From Shinisaurus crocodilurus (Eukaryota > Chordata > Lepidosauria > Squamata > Shinisauridae), in the NCBI GenBank assembly GCA_021292165.1, contig JAHFWL010000970.1, forward strand, positions 236,197 through 300,196: DNA of 64,000 nt, in the 5' to 3' direction. Positions 55,176 through 64,000 of the stretch are shown one piece after another. Position 1 is the first letter of the stretch, and each line of letters begins with the position of its first letter. Under the pieces are notes generated by a model that worked only from the letters and a program-made list of their open reading frames with translations, did not search any database and was not told the origin of the DNA. The translations under genes were made by a program, and so were the position numbers.

Positions 55176-56657
55176 GGTACTAGCTTTTTTTACCCGGCGT
55201 TGCATGGGTCATCATTTTCCTATAGGCACTATTTGTTCGAAATTCCTTAAGGTAGCTGATCGCTGTTTTGAATCACTCCATAGGAAAGGTCCCCCGGGAC
55301 TACATAATGGAATCCCAGCTCCTCCGGGACTCCCAGTTCCCCCGGGACTGCACAATGAAATCCCAGTTCCCCCGGGACTACCTGCTCCCCAGGGACTACA
55401 CAGTACAATCCCTGCCCCCCCCCCCCGGGACAGCACAATGAAATCTCTGCTTCCCCCCCTGGACTACACAATGAAACCCCTGCTCCCCGCCCTGGACTGC
55501 ACAATGAAATCCCTGCTCCCCACCCAGGACTACACAATGAAATCCCATCTTCCCCCCGCCCGGGACTACACAATCAAATATCTGTTCCCCCCTAGGACTA
55601 CACAATGAAATCCCAGCTCCCCCCCAGGACTACACAATGAAATCCCTGCTCCCCTCCCCCCCCGGGACTACACAACAATGAAATCCCTGCTCCCCCCCGG
55701 GACTACACAACAATGAAATCCCTGCTCCCCCCCGGGACTACACAACAATGAAAGTGCTGCCCCCCCAGGACTACACAATGAAATCCCTGCTCCCCCCGAG
55801 ACTACACAATGAAATCCCTGCTCCCCTCCCCCCGGGACCACACAATGAAATCCCAGCTCCCCCCCAGGACTACACAGCAATGAAATCCCTGCTCCCCCCC
55901 CCGGGACTACCCAACAATGTAATCCGAGCTGGCCTCTTTCCCCCGGGACTACCCAACAATGAAATCCCAGCTCCACCCACCCCCGTGTAGGCCCCAGCTG
56001 CAGTTCATATGAACATTCTGTTTTGACTTAGGAGAGATTTGCATATCCACTCCTGATTGGGCCCCTGTGGAAGTTCATAAATATCTGACAGAAATATCTG
56101 ATCTTAAAGAAAAATCAGATTAATCCTGAGAGTCTACAGGTGATGAAGAGTGGCCATGCGAAGTTTGGGGTAGATCCGTCAAAACGTGATGGAGCCTATG
56201 CGACGACGCTCCACACACAACAGTCAGTCAGTCATTTAAAAAATTTCCCTCCCCTTTCACCCCCTCAGAGAACATTCTAAATGGCCTAGGGGAGATTTGC
56301 ATACCTACCCCTATTGGCCCCTGCAGGAATTCATATGAACATTCTAAGTGTCACATGGGCTATTTGTATAACTGCTCCTATTGGCTCCTGCAGTAATTCT
56401 GAGGTGAGGCCGATTTGTATAACTGCTCCCCTGTTGTTTTGCCCATAGGATATGAGAGTGGGGTGATTCCCCCCCCCTTTTCACCCCTATTAGGGATGGA
56501 ATTTCAAAAATTCCTTCCTTAGTGGGTGTCTACATCATAAAAGCAATGTCCCTTCAAAATTTCACATTCCTAGATTAAACGGGTTGAGCTGGGCGTTGAC
56601 GAGTCAGTCAAAATCAGTCAGTCAGTCAGTCAGGACACCTTATTTTATATATATAGG
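55176..56657 (+). mobile_element. Unclassified repeat with TACCCGGCGTTGC start and ATATATATAG end
   Basis: It opens TTTTTTTACCCGGCGTTGCA near 55185 and closes with repeated CAGTCAGTCAGTCAG and ATTTTATATATATAGG near 56625-56657. Similar start and end phrases, with an internal sentence like AGTTTGGGGTAGATCCGTC, are familiar from repeats in many animal genomes; they may be non-LTR element ends, but I cannot place the class. The interior contains the minisatellite at 55290-55985 and three loosely repeated blocks around GAGATTTGCATA at 56030-56440. Confidence 0.5.
55290..55985. repeat. C-rich minisatellite, ~30-35-bp unit
   Basis: About 20 tandem units of the type GGGACTACACAATGAAATCC followed by CTGCTCCCCCC, with variation in the C run and in one or two ACAATG-type spacers. 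Unit length changes with the C run, so frames shift between units. The longest proline-rich open frames are translations of the array. Confidence 0.9.
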
Positions 56658-57299
56658 TTAAATGCGCTCTCTGCTTCTATTGTGATGGTCCAGTTCTCAT
56701 TTCCAGTCATAAGAAATATTGGACTGGTGCAGCACCATTCTCAATGGTGCAACATTTATACGATTAAAATATTTATTTACTTAATTCCCATAGGAGCAAC
56801 TCTGTTAGTCGCAGCATAGTCAGTTTCTGGGTACGATTCAAGGTGCCTTGGCAGCACTAAATGTCCTTCAAAAACCTAAAAGGAGGCCTGACCTCCTTGA
56901 ATGACCATCTCCTCCCATGTGAACCTGCTCATCCTTTAGGATCAGGTGGGGTGCATGTGTGCGAGAAGGGAAGGGGTGCAGTGGGCGGGCATGACAGGGA
57001 CCAGGGTAAAAGTTGGGGGCACCTGGCAAAGGGAAGGAGAAGGGGGATGTGATGTGATAAAGGGAAGGGGGCATGAGGTGGTGGCGGTACGTGTGCTCTC
57101 TTACCTCAAGCAGCAGGAGAGCTTGTGCTGGGCCTGTGATCTATGGTTCTGAGCACTGGAAGTTGTACTTTAGAAGGATTGGTGAAAGCATGCTAGAGCA
57201 GTCACTGTTACAGAGCATGCCTTGCCTTTGAATAGCTTCAGCTCCTTAAACTTCTGTTAAAGAAAGACTGGGATGAGAGAAATTACATAAGTATACATA
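56658..57299. other. Unassigned sequence
   Basis: No recognised repeat or supported gene. Confidence 0.4.
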
Positions 57300-57464
57300 C
57301 AGGACCGGTGCAAGGCAGTTTGGTGCCCTAGGCAAGATCAGATATTTAGCGCCCCCCCTTCCCACTTGAGAGCGCTGTATATTTCCCCAAGGCGTTTCTG
57401 GCACCCCTTTTAGCCCTGTGCCCTAGGCAGCTGCCTAGTTGGCCTAATGGTAGCACCGGCCCTG
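57300..57464 (-). mobile_element. hAT MITE (165 bp), relative of 11119-12590
   Basis: CAGGACCGGTGCAAGGCAGT and GGTAGCACCGGCCCTG are inverted ends with the perfect 8-bp duplication TATACATA (57292-57299 and 57465-57472). Reversed, it equals the two ends of the 1.47-kb element joined directly, with the CpG-rich middle absent. Confidence 0.95.
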
Positions 57465-57472
57465 TATACATA

Positions 57473-58466
57473 GGAATCTGTTATATGCAGCTGTCTGGGT
57501 CATTTGCCTATCTGGACTCATTGTCATGCCCAACCCAAAGGAATATAATTTTAGTGTATGGTCCCTATTCATTTGAGAGGTGTCCCCCCCACCCACCCAG
57601 ACTTTCACTGCATCTTTTGAAAAAGGGTGGCCAGATGCAAAAGAGGACAAGGCTCCTGTACCTTTAATAGGGAGATTGAAGCAGAAATCCTCTCCTACAC
57701 AACTGTCCTCTTTTGCATCTGGCCATCCACATTATTTTATGATAGCCATATTTAAAGTATTAAATCCATGGGAAAATAGTGGCTGCCTATAGAGAATTTC
57801 GTTGAAAGGAGTAGCTGGAAAGTACTGAAGAGTCATGGGAGATAATCTACTTAAGTATTAGCTCTAGCTTAGTGCTGTGACTAAGCAGGCTAATATGTCC
57901 TTGGAACTTAAAAAAAAAAAAAGAATATCAAGAAACAGTAAAAAAACAAAGTATGACATTCTTTATATATTCTATTTAAGTTAGATTACAGATTTTTTGA
58001 AGTATGCTGACAACTTAAAAGATATAATACTTAAGATTTGGGTACTCAAGCACTTCTAAAATGAGACTTGTGTAGGATGCTTCATCTTTGTACAGAAGTT
58101 GCTGTTGTATTTTTGTTTTTGTTGTTTTGTAATAAGGCACTTCCAAGAAAGAAATTCAAAGCAAATTCACCAGATTATATGTTGAGAACCACCAGAAAAG
58201 TGAACAGCACGTGCCAATACTGCACAAGATGTGTCTTTTTCAAAATATCCTTGTCTTTCTGTAAAACTAAGTCTCCACACCAGGACTGACATTAACTTAA
58301 GTGCTGAGAATCGTGGCAGAATTGTGAAGCAATAGGTCATGGATGCAAGTCCACTGTTCTACATCTTGAAGAATTTTGGAGTTGGAGATAACTTGATCTC
58401 CTTTGAAAGCTGTCATATAATCTACCAGATTTGAATGATATTTCCTAAAAGAACAATCTTACACAG
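57473..58466. other. Unassigned sequence
   Basis: No recognised repeat or supported gene. An A-run lies at 57910-57922. Confidence 0.45.
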
Positions 58467-58501
58467 TGGAATCCCAGCTCCCCCCACCCGGGACTACGGG
58501 G
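58467..58501. repeat. Isolated minisatellite unit
   Basis: GTGGAATCCCAGCTCCCCCC followed by ACCCGGGACTACGGGG is one copy of the unit that is tandem at 55290-55985. It stands alone, directly beside the MITE at 58502. Confidence 0.75.
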
Positions 58502-58583
58502 CAGTGTTTTCCAACCTTGGGTCCCCAGCATGCTGGGAGTTGTAGGCCAAAAACATCTGGGGACCCAAGGTTGGAGAACACTG
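58502..58583. mobile_element. Palindromic hAT-like MITE (copy 5), internally deleted
   Basis: The arms CAGTGTTTTCCAACCTTGGG and GGTTGGAGAACACTG are the usual ends, but most of the left arm after GTCCCCAG is lost, leaving an 82-bp element. The flanks CTACGGGG (58494-58501) and CTATGGGG (58584-58591) match at 7 of 8 bases. Confidence 0.85.
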
Positions 58584-58591
58584 CTATGGGG

Positions 58592-59822
58592 CAATGGAGG
58601 AAGACCTCAGCAATAGAGAACTGCCACTTCCAGGGCAGAAGGTGAGGAGCCAGCTGGAGGCGAACGAAGTATGTCTGTGCTAGGGCTCGAATATTTTCCC
58701 CATCCTTATCAGGAATGTGTTGGGGGGAATGGGAGGGCTTTGGATCCTGTGGATCCAAAACCTTCCTAGATCCACCCCTAGTCATGCCCCCTTTCCCCAT
58801 ACCACCATTGGAGCACCAACCAAAAGCAGAGGAGGGATGGTGGCAGAAGTTTCCACGCCAGTTCAAGGATGCCTCTGGGGACAGAGGGAACTTTGCAATA
58901 CCCTATGCCCCCTGCAACACCTACCCAGGGACCATAGGAGCCTGCTCTTAATCAGTTTATTAGCTAGCTGCACAAACTGGGTGGCTCGTCTAAATTTCAT
59001 TTTTAAAAGTACTCATTTAAATTAAAATTAAAATTCTTCAGAATGTGATTGTTATTAATATACATTATGCAGCCAGGTCTGCTTTACACATAACATAGCT
59101 GAATTAATGTGACACTGAATTTCTCTACATCTGGGAATATAACACCTGTCAGTGCTGTAGTTTACAAAGTCCTGAAATAATCTGCCTCGCTTACCAATTT
59201 TGTGGAATTCAGATTTCAGTGATCTTAGCGACATCTTGCTGTGGTTTATGCCTGAAAGGGTTTATGTCCTAGCCATTATCAGGAAAGGACTTGTGATACA
59301 CAACAGGGATATTTACAAAATATTTTATTATCCCCAGCAGCTCTTTCGTGGTGTAATGCCTCATTAGCAAATCTTTCCTGCGCTACTTTATCCCTTAGTT
59401 GTATAAATCATACACACATGCTTCAGGTGAGGTGATTCTGGTCAATTTTAAAGACATATGGGATGCTGAGATATGTTGAAATAAATCTAAATCCTTGTGC
59501 CATAGGAGATAAGGATACTTGTGATACGCCTGCTGTACAATTACTTCTGTTCACACTTTGATCAACAGATAAAACTGGAGATTGTATAAATGCTTTTGGA
59601 AAACCTTGAAGTTGGCTACTTCTGCCAGCCAATGCTCCTGCACTGAGCAATACCTTGTCTACTATTAGGACAGTGTCCAAAACACTAATGAAGCCATTCA
59701 AAATCCATGTGCTGCGACACTAAAAGCATGAAAGATGGTGTTCCAGAACTACCAAGTACATCAAAAGAACAGTGGTCCTGCTGGGAAGGTTAAGTACACT
59801 GTGTGGGTGGGTTTCCACAACA
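58592..59822. other. Unassigned sequence
   Basis: No recognised repeat or supported gene. Confidence 0.45.
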
Positions 59823-60017
59823 CAGTAAACCCTAGAACAAGCCATGGCTTCGAAGGGTGTCTTCAAAGCCATGGCTAAGAAACACTGACTGAGTTTGCAC
59901 AACATGCTGAGCCACAGTGGCTGAGCCACAGTGGCTTAGCCTGTTGCGCAAAACCGGGCAGTGTTTCTTAGTGAAAGCTTCGAAGCCATCCTTCAAAGCC
60001 ATGGCTAGGGTTTACTG
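59823..60017. repeat. ~195-bp palindrome with CAGTAAACCCTAG ends
   Basis: CAGTAAACCCTAG at the left and CTAGGGTTTACTG at the right are exact inverted copies. Pairing continues through the element, including AAGCCATGG and TAAGAAACACTG against CAGTGTTTCTTA. The inner part resembles the family at 60274-60473. No target duplication was confirmed. Confidence 0.8.
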
Positions 60018-60273
60018 TAGCCACTAAGATGGGAAACCTTATGGCAAGTTTGGTTTGGGATCTTGAGGGACCAGGTGGCTGGACTGAAACCTGCCCAATT
60101 CTGATACTGACAAATATGCTTCTAGCTATAGTATTCTGGGGGCCACTCCTGATGCCTTACATTTTTCCTAGCACCAAGAGGAACTACGTGTGATTAAGGA
60201 GCATCTGAGTTTGATGGAGTATTGGAGTATGTAATGAGGCTCTACGTTTGTCTGATCTATATGTCATATACTG

Positions 60274-60473
60274 ACTGGGTTCATACAACATGATAAGCCA
60301 TGGTGTCTTATGAGCCATGTTTGTTTTGTAGTGGCTGGTCATGTTTCTGAACTTGGCTAGAGTGGCTTGTGCATGCTTAACAAACCATGCTGCTGGGTTC
60401 AGACAACACAACAAGCCACTCCGAAACAAACATGGCTAAGCCACCATGGCTTATCGTGTTGTGTGAACCCAGT
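60274..60473. repeat. Palindromic MITE, nested or inverted pair, ACTGGGTTCA ends
   Basis: ACTGGGTTCATACAACATGA at the left pairs with the right end TCGTGTTGTGTGAACCCAGT. A complete ~80-bp palindromic unit (about 60393-60472, CTGGGTTCAGACAACAC to GTTGTGTGAACCCAG) forms the right part. The left part is a reversed partial copy of it. Confidence 0.75.
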
Positions 60474-61714
60474 CACCCTCTTCTACCTCTCATACCGAAA
60501 TTGATACACTTCCACTGTCACTCTTCTATATCACAAATTTCATGTTGTGTAGGCCGTTGCTTTGCAGGTATTGGTATGTTAGATTTTCCCAAAGACTGAT
60601 AATATGATCATGGCTCCCTTGCCATGTGATGAGTGAGAAGCTATCATGTAGATTACCTCCTATATGGATGAATGCTCAAATAGTTAAGCTGTACTGCAGG
60701 GCTACTGACTTGTTCTGTGACGTATTTAATATAAAGGTTACACTGGACCCACAAAGCCATTATTTTTTGGAAGAGGTATGATACGCACCCAATTAGGCAA
60801 TTTATTGCTTTAATGTAACTCAAACCATATGAATCTAAATGATTGATCACCCTATCATATTTAATGTCTTTCCCTAGCATTAATTTACAGGAATTTGTCC
60901 TTTGATATAAAAATATCACAAAAATATGCTGCTGTGCCAATGCTAGGGCCCACATTGCCCAGTTCTGTTTATACCAGAAATGCCAGTTCAGTATTATGCC
61001 TAATTGGTATTCAGAACAAATCACTTGTCCAGTGTTGTAAAGGATATACATTATCAGAACGCAACACCTGCAGGACAAAAGACAGGTTAATTTCATTGCT
61101 ATAAAGGAAAGGAGATCATTATAAAGTCTGCAGTAACCAAACTCTGTGAAATAGCTGCATTAGTCATTAACTTTTCAGCACTAAAATTCATATCAAACTC
61201 AATTAACTACTACATAGCTTTTAATGACATTTTTTCTCTCTCAGATGAGGGTGTTGTTTACTAATATGATTTCCCATCATGGCTATCTGTTCCATTGCTT
61301 CCTTCATGTTAATATTCAAGGGCTGATTTTCTTCAAAGAAAGTGGAGCAGTGAAAATCACATTTGCTAAATGCCGTCCTTGAACTATGCTTCTGAAATGC
61401 ACGCAGCAAAAGTTTGCTCTTTGGAAGTCAAATATAGTAAGAACGTTCAGATGGATCCAGATTTAGGTGTGTAATGGGGCTTGCTGAAGTGAACTTCCCT
61501 GCCCCATCCTCCCCACAGCAGTCCCTCCAGCCCCATGGAAATGCTACACAGGGGGTCAGGGGACCCTGCTGAGTGGGGAGCTGTGGTGTGGGTGGTAAGA
61601 GGATCCAACCCATAGAATGTTAATAGAAATTGGCTTGTTTGGCTTGTAAACAGATGAGAAATAATCAGAATTACATCTGCTACTCTGTGTGTGTGTGTGT
61701 GTATGAGTTCAGTG
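60474..61714. other. Unassigned sequence
   Basis: No recognised repeat or supported gene. A 147-residue minus-strand frame at 60653-61096 shows no recognisable motif. Confidence 0.45.
61686..61702. repeat. (GT)n microsatellite
   Basis: Short GT dinucleotide run just outside the hAT at 61715. Confidence 0.9.
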
Positions 61715-62674
61715 CAGGGGTGGCCCAAGACATTTTGCAGCCTGAGGTGAAGGACAAGATTGCTCCCTCTCCTATTCCATGTACAAAAGCCAACTGGACT
61801 GGCAGATGAATCTGCCTTTGACATGGATGATGGGATGATGGGAATTGTAGAACACAAACTGAATATGAGCCAGCAATGTGATGTGGCTGCAAATAAGGCA
61901 GATGCTATTTTGGGCTGCATTAATAGAAGTATAGCTTCCAAATCGTGGGAAGTGATAATTCCCCTTTACTCAGCACTGGTTAGGCCTCATCTTGAGTACT
62001 GCGTCCAGTTCTGGGCACCACACTTTAGGAAGGATGTAGACAAACTGGAGAAGGTTCAGAGGAGGGCAACAAAGATGATAGAGGGACTGGAAACAAGGCC
62101 CTGTGAGGAGAGACTGAAAGAACTGGGCATGTTTAGCCTTCAGAAGAGGAGACTGAGGGGAGATATGATAGCGCTCTTCCGGTACTTGAAGGGATGTCAC
62201 GCAGAGGAGGGCCAGGATCTCTTCTCAATCATCCCAGTTTGCAGGACACGGAATAATGGGTTCAAGTTACAGGAACCCAGATTCCACCGGAACCTCAGGA
62301 AAAATTTCCTGACTGTTAGAGCAATAAGACAATGGAACCAATTACCTAGGGAGGTGGTGGGCTCTCCCACTCTGGAGGCATTCAAGGTGAAGCTGGACGG
62401 CCATCTGTCAGGGATGCTTTGACCTGGATTCCTGCATTGAGCAGGGGGTTGGACTCGATGGCCTTGTAGGCCCCTTCCAACTCTACTTTTCTATGATGCT
62501 ATGATTCTATGACACCATCCTCCACTGCACCTGAAGCCAGCAGGCTAATTTAGGAGGTGCAGAGAGCAGGCTGCATGACACACAGCTCTCTCCTCCTTTC
62601 TGCCTTCTGCCTTCTCTCAGCGCCTGTTGCCTGAGGCGACTGGTTCACTCTGCCTAATGTTACGGCTGGCCCTG
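61715..62674. mobile_element. hAT element with CAGGGGTGGCCC ends, split by a CR1 LINE
   Basis: CAGGGGTGGCCCAAGACATT at the left and GGCTGGCCCTG at the right are inverted ends with a 7-of-8 target duplication (GTTCAGTG at 61707-61714, ATTCAGTG at 62675-62682). About 270 bases belong to this element; the rest is CR1 (about 61840-62512). Confidence 0.75.
61840..62512 (+). mobile_element. CR1 LINE, 5'-truncated, with C-terminal ORF2 region
   Basis: From about 61846 an open frame reads through NMSQQCDVAANKADAILGCI, PLYSALVRPHLEYCVQFW, KVQRRATKMIEGLE and EERLKELGMFSLQKRRLRGD to the stop at 62422, the typical C-terminal part of the CR1 reverse-transcriptase protein. The catalytic blocks and endonuclease are missing through 5' truncation, which is usual in CR1. 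The 3' end (TTCCTGCATTGAGCAGGGGG through TCTATGATGCTATGATTCTA) is the tail shared with the 5S-SINEs. The frame has no internal stop, so the copy is recent. Confidence 0.9.
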
Positions 62675-62720
62675 ATTCAGTGAAGATTATACAGAAACTC
62701 ACCAGAGATGGTGCATATAG

Positions 62721-62866
62721 GATCATAGAGTTGGAAGGGGCCTACAAGGCCATCGAGTCCAACCCCCTGCTCAATGCAGGAAACTAGAGGAGGGGTCTCC
62801 CATCCAAGTAACAACCAGGCTTGACCCTGCTTAGCTTTCCACGCTCAGACAAGCTGAGCCAGCGTG
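62721..62866 (-). repeat. 5S rRNA-derived SINE (copy F)
   Basis: Minus-strand copy with CR1-type tail at GATCATAGAG and a 5S head ending at CAGACAAGCTGAGCCAGCGT. The first ~12 bases of the head are missing. Confidence 0.85.
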
Positions 62867-63361
62867 CACATTCACATGATGGTGGATTTCACAAATAACC
62901 TCATCGACATGCATTTTCTCCAAGTGATCTGAGAGAATGTGTGAACCTAGTCAGCTGTTGTAGCATGTGCACTTGACCAATCAGTGTGCATATTCTCCAC
63001 TTGGGGACTCTGCATATGCTTGAGCAATGTCTGAAATGTATGTAAAGACTATGCATGCTACCTAAGCAATGAGTGATCAGAGTGAACATCTCTGATCAAT
63101 TCACAGACTCCAGCATCTATGGGTCATTATTCATATTGACCAGACATTGTGCAACATCCCCTGTAGTGCTTTCAATTCATGTACATGTTCATGTGAATGT
63201 GAACAATCACTGGAGTTTATGCATATTCACCAGTCAGCCCACATGAACCCGAACTTAGATATGATGTGAAAGGTATGTGTGGGTGTGGGTGTCTCCCTGG
63301 ACTACTTTGATTTATGAGTGACCTTTCCTTTACCTCTTTCTAGACTTTATTATAGCAATAC
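62867..63361. other. Unassigned sequence
   Basis: Contains several TGTGAATGTG-like phrases but no repeat I can name and no supported gene. Confidence 0.4.
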
Positions 63362-63530
63362 AGGCCTGTGGCTTATGCTGGCTCAGCTTGTCTGAACGTG
63401 GAAAGCTAAGCAGAGTCAGGCCTGGTTTTTACTTGGATGGGAGACCCCTCCTCTAGTTTCCTGCATTGAGCAGGGGGTTGGACTCGATAGCCTTGTAGGC
63501 TCCTTCCAACTCTCTATGAAATCTATGAAA
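63362..63530 (+). repeat. 5S rRNA-derived SINE (copy G)
   Basis: Plus-strand full-length copy. GCCTGTGGCTTATGCTGGCT opens the 5S-like head, followed by ACTTGGATGGGAGACC and the CR1-type tail ending CTATGAAATCTATGAAAC. Confidence 0.85.
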
Positions 63531-64000
63531 CGTCAAAGCCTGGAATAACAAAGAAATGCCACCACATGGCTCTTACTAGGAAACTACTTACATGGCTAAT
63601 TAGCATAGAATTCTCATATATGTGGCAGCTAGATTAGGAGATCAGATCACCAATAGCTTGCAGCAAACTCTTTCCATCTTTAAATCTCCCTTCATGTCCA
63701 CATAGAATGAAGGCTGTTCTACTTGCCAAATGACAAGAACCCTGGATAGGTTCAGGTAACGATCCCAATTAACCCAGACTTGCTAACATTCCCCGGTAGC
63801 TGCTCTGATTTTTAAATGTCCTTGTGTTTCGGTTAACACCGTTTGTTACTTTTCAGGGTGTGTTAAAGGATAATGTGACTTAAGTTGTACAACTGCAAAC
63901 TGCTCCCAGCTCATGACTGCAGGAAAAAGCCATACACACCAGCCCTCCTTTATGACTGCACAGTAAAGCTAGCTTTGAAAGCACCTGGGATATATTGCTC
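63531..64000. other. Unassigned sequence
   Basis: No recognised repeat or supported gene. Confidence 0.45.

Noticed and set aside
55204..55608. Proline-rich 134-residue open frame
   Set aside because: It is the translation of the C-rich minisatellite; units change frame with C-run length and opposite-strand frames are equally long.
55290..55985. CRISPR-like array of direct repeats
   Set aside because: There are no unique spacers between units, and the setting is a vertebrate genome; it is a minisatellite.

Overview
The window looks like intergenic or deep intronic DNA from a sauropsid, most likely a squamate reptile. The evidence is the repeat mix: CR1- and L2-type LINEs, a tRNA-derived SINE with an L2-like tail, a 5S rRNA-derived SINE with a CR1 tail, Ty3/gypsy LTR remnants, and many short DNA transposons with 8-bp target duplications. 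I found no host protein-coding gene with recognisable homology, no tRNA or rRNA gene and no CRISPR array. Long stretches show nothing I can name. The species call is inference from repeat families only.

Layout. 0-5 kb: a 5S-SINE, a Tigger-like element, a GAGTC-rich hAT element (target duplication GTAAAATA) and a palindromic hAT-like MITE. 5-10.7 kb: mostly unassigned sequence, a tRNA-SINE and an L2 tail. 10.7-13.9 kb: a decayed Ty3/gypsy element whose 5' LTR holds a palindromic MITE, which in turn holds a 1.47-kb hAT element carrying a CpG-rich exon-like segment. 16.7-22 kb: a TAGGGATG-ended element, an L2 tail, a 5S-SINE, a solo LTR and a 1.76-kb Charlie-like hAT. 22.9 kb: a CpG-rich island related to sequence inside the Tigger-like element. 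24-34 kb: quiet AT-rich sequence with a few MITEs. 34.1-36.1 kb: an L2-like LINE with its reverse transcriptase deleted, inside an inverted-repeat element. 37-45 kb: several hAT elements, including two cases of hAT inserted into hAT. 47.2-50.2 kb: a minus-strand LINE reverse-transcriptase fragment interrupted by a Charlie-like hAT. 51-52 kb: the longest GAGTC-rich hAT, with a transposase remnant. 55.2-56.7 kb: an unusual repeat holding a C-rich minisatellite. 57-64 kb: a 165-bp hAT MITE, long palindromes, a CR1 LINE inside a hAT element, and two 5S-SINEs.

The most interesting material is the hAT transposon community. About a dozen copies have 8-bp target duplications readable directly at both ends. 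One family has ends built from repeated GACTCGAGTC-type words and a second terminal repeat buried near its right end. Another family has a 165-bp MITE and a 1.47-kb relative that has gained an exon-like, CpG-rich insert. The 5S-SINE and a CR1 LINE sharing its tail occur in the same window, which suggests a SINE/LINE partnership.
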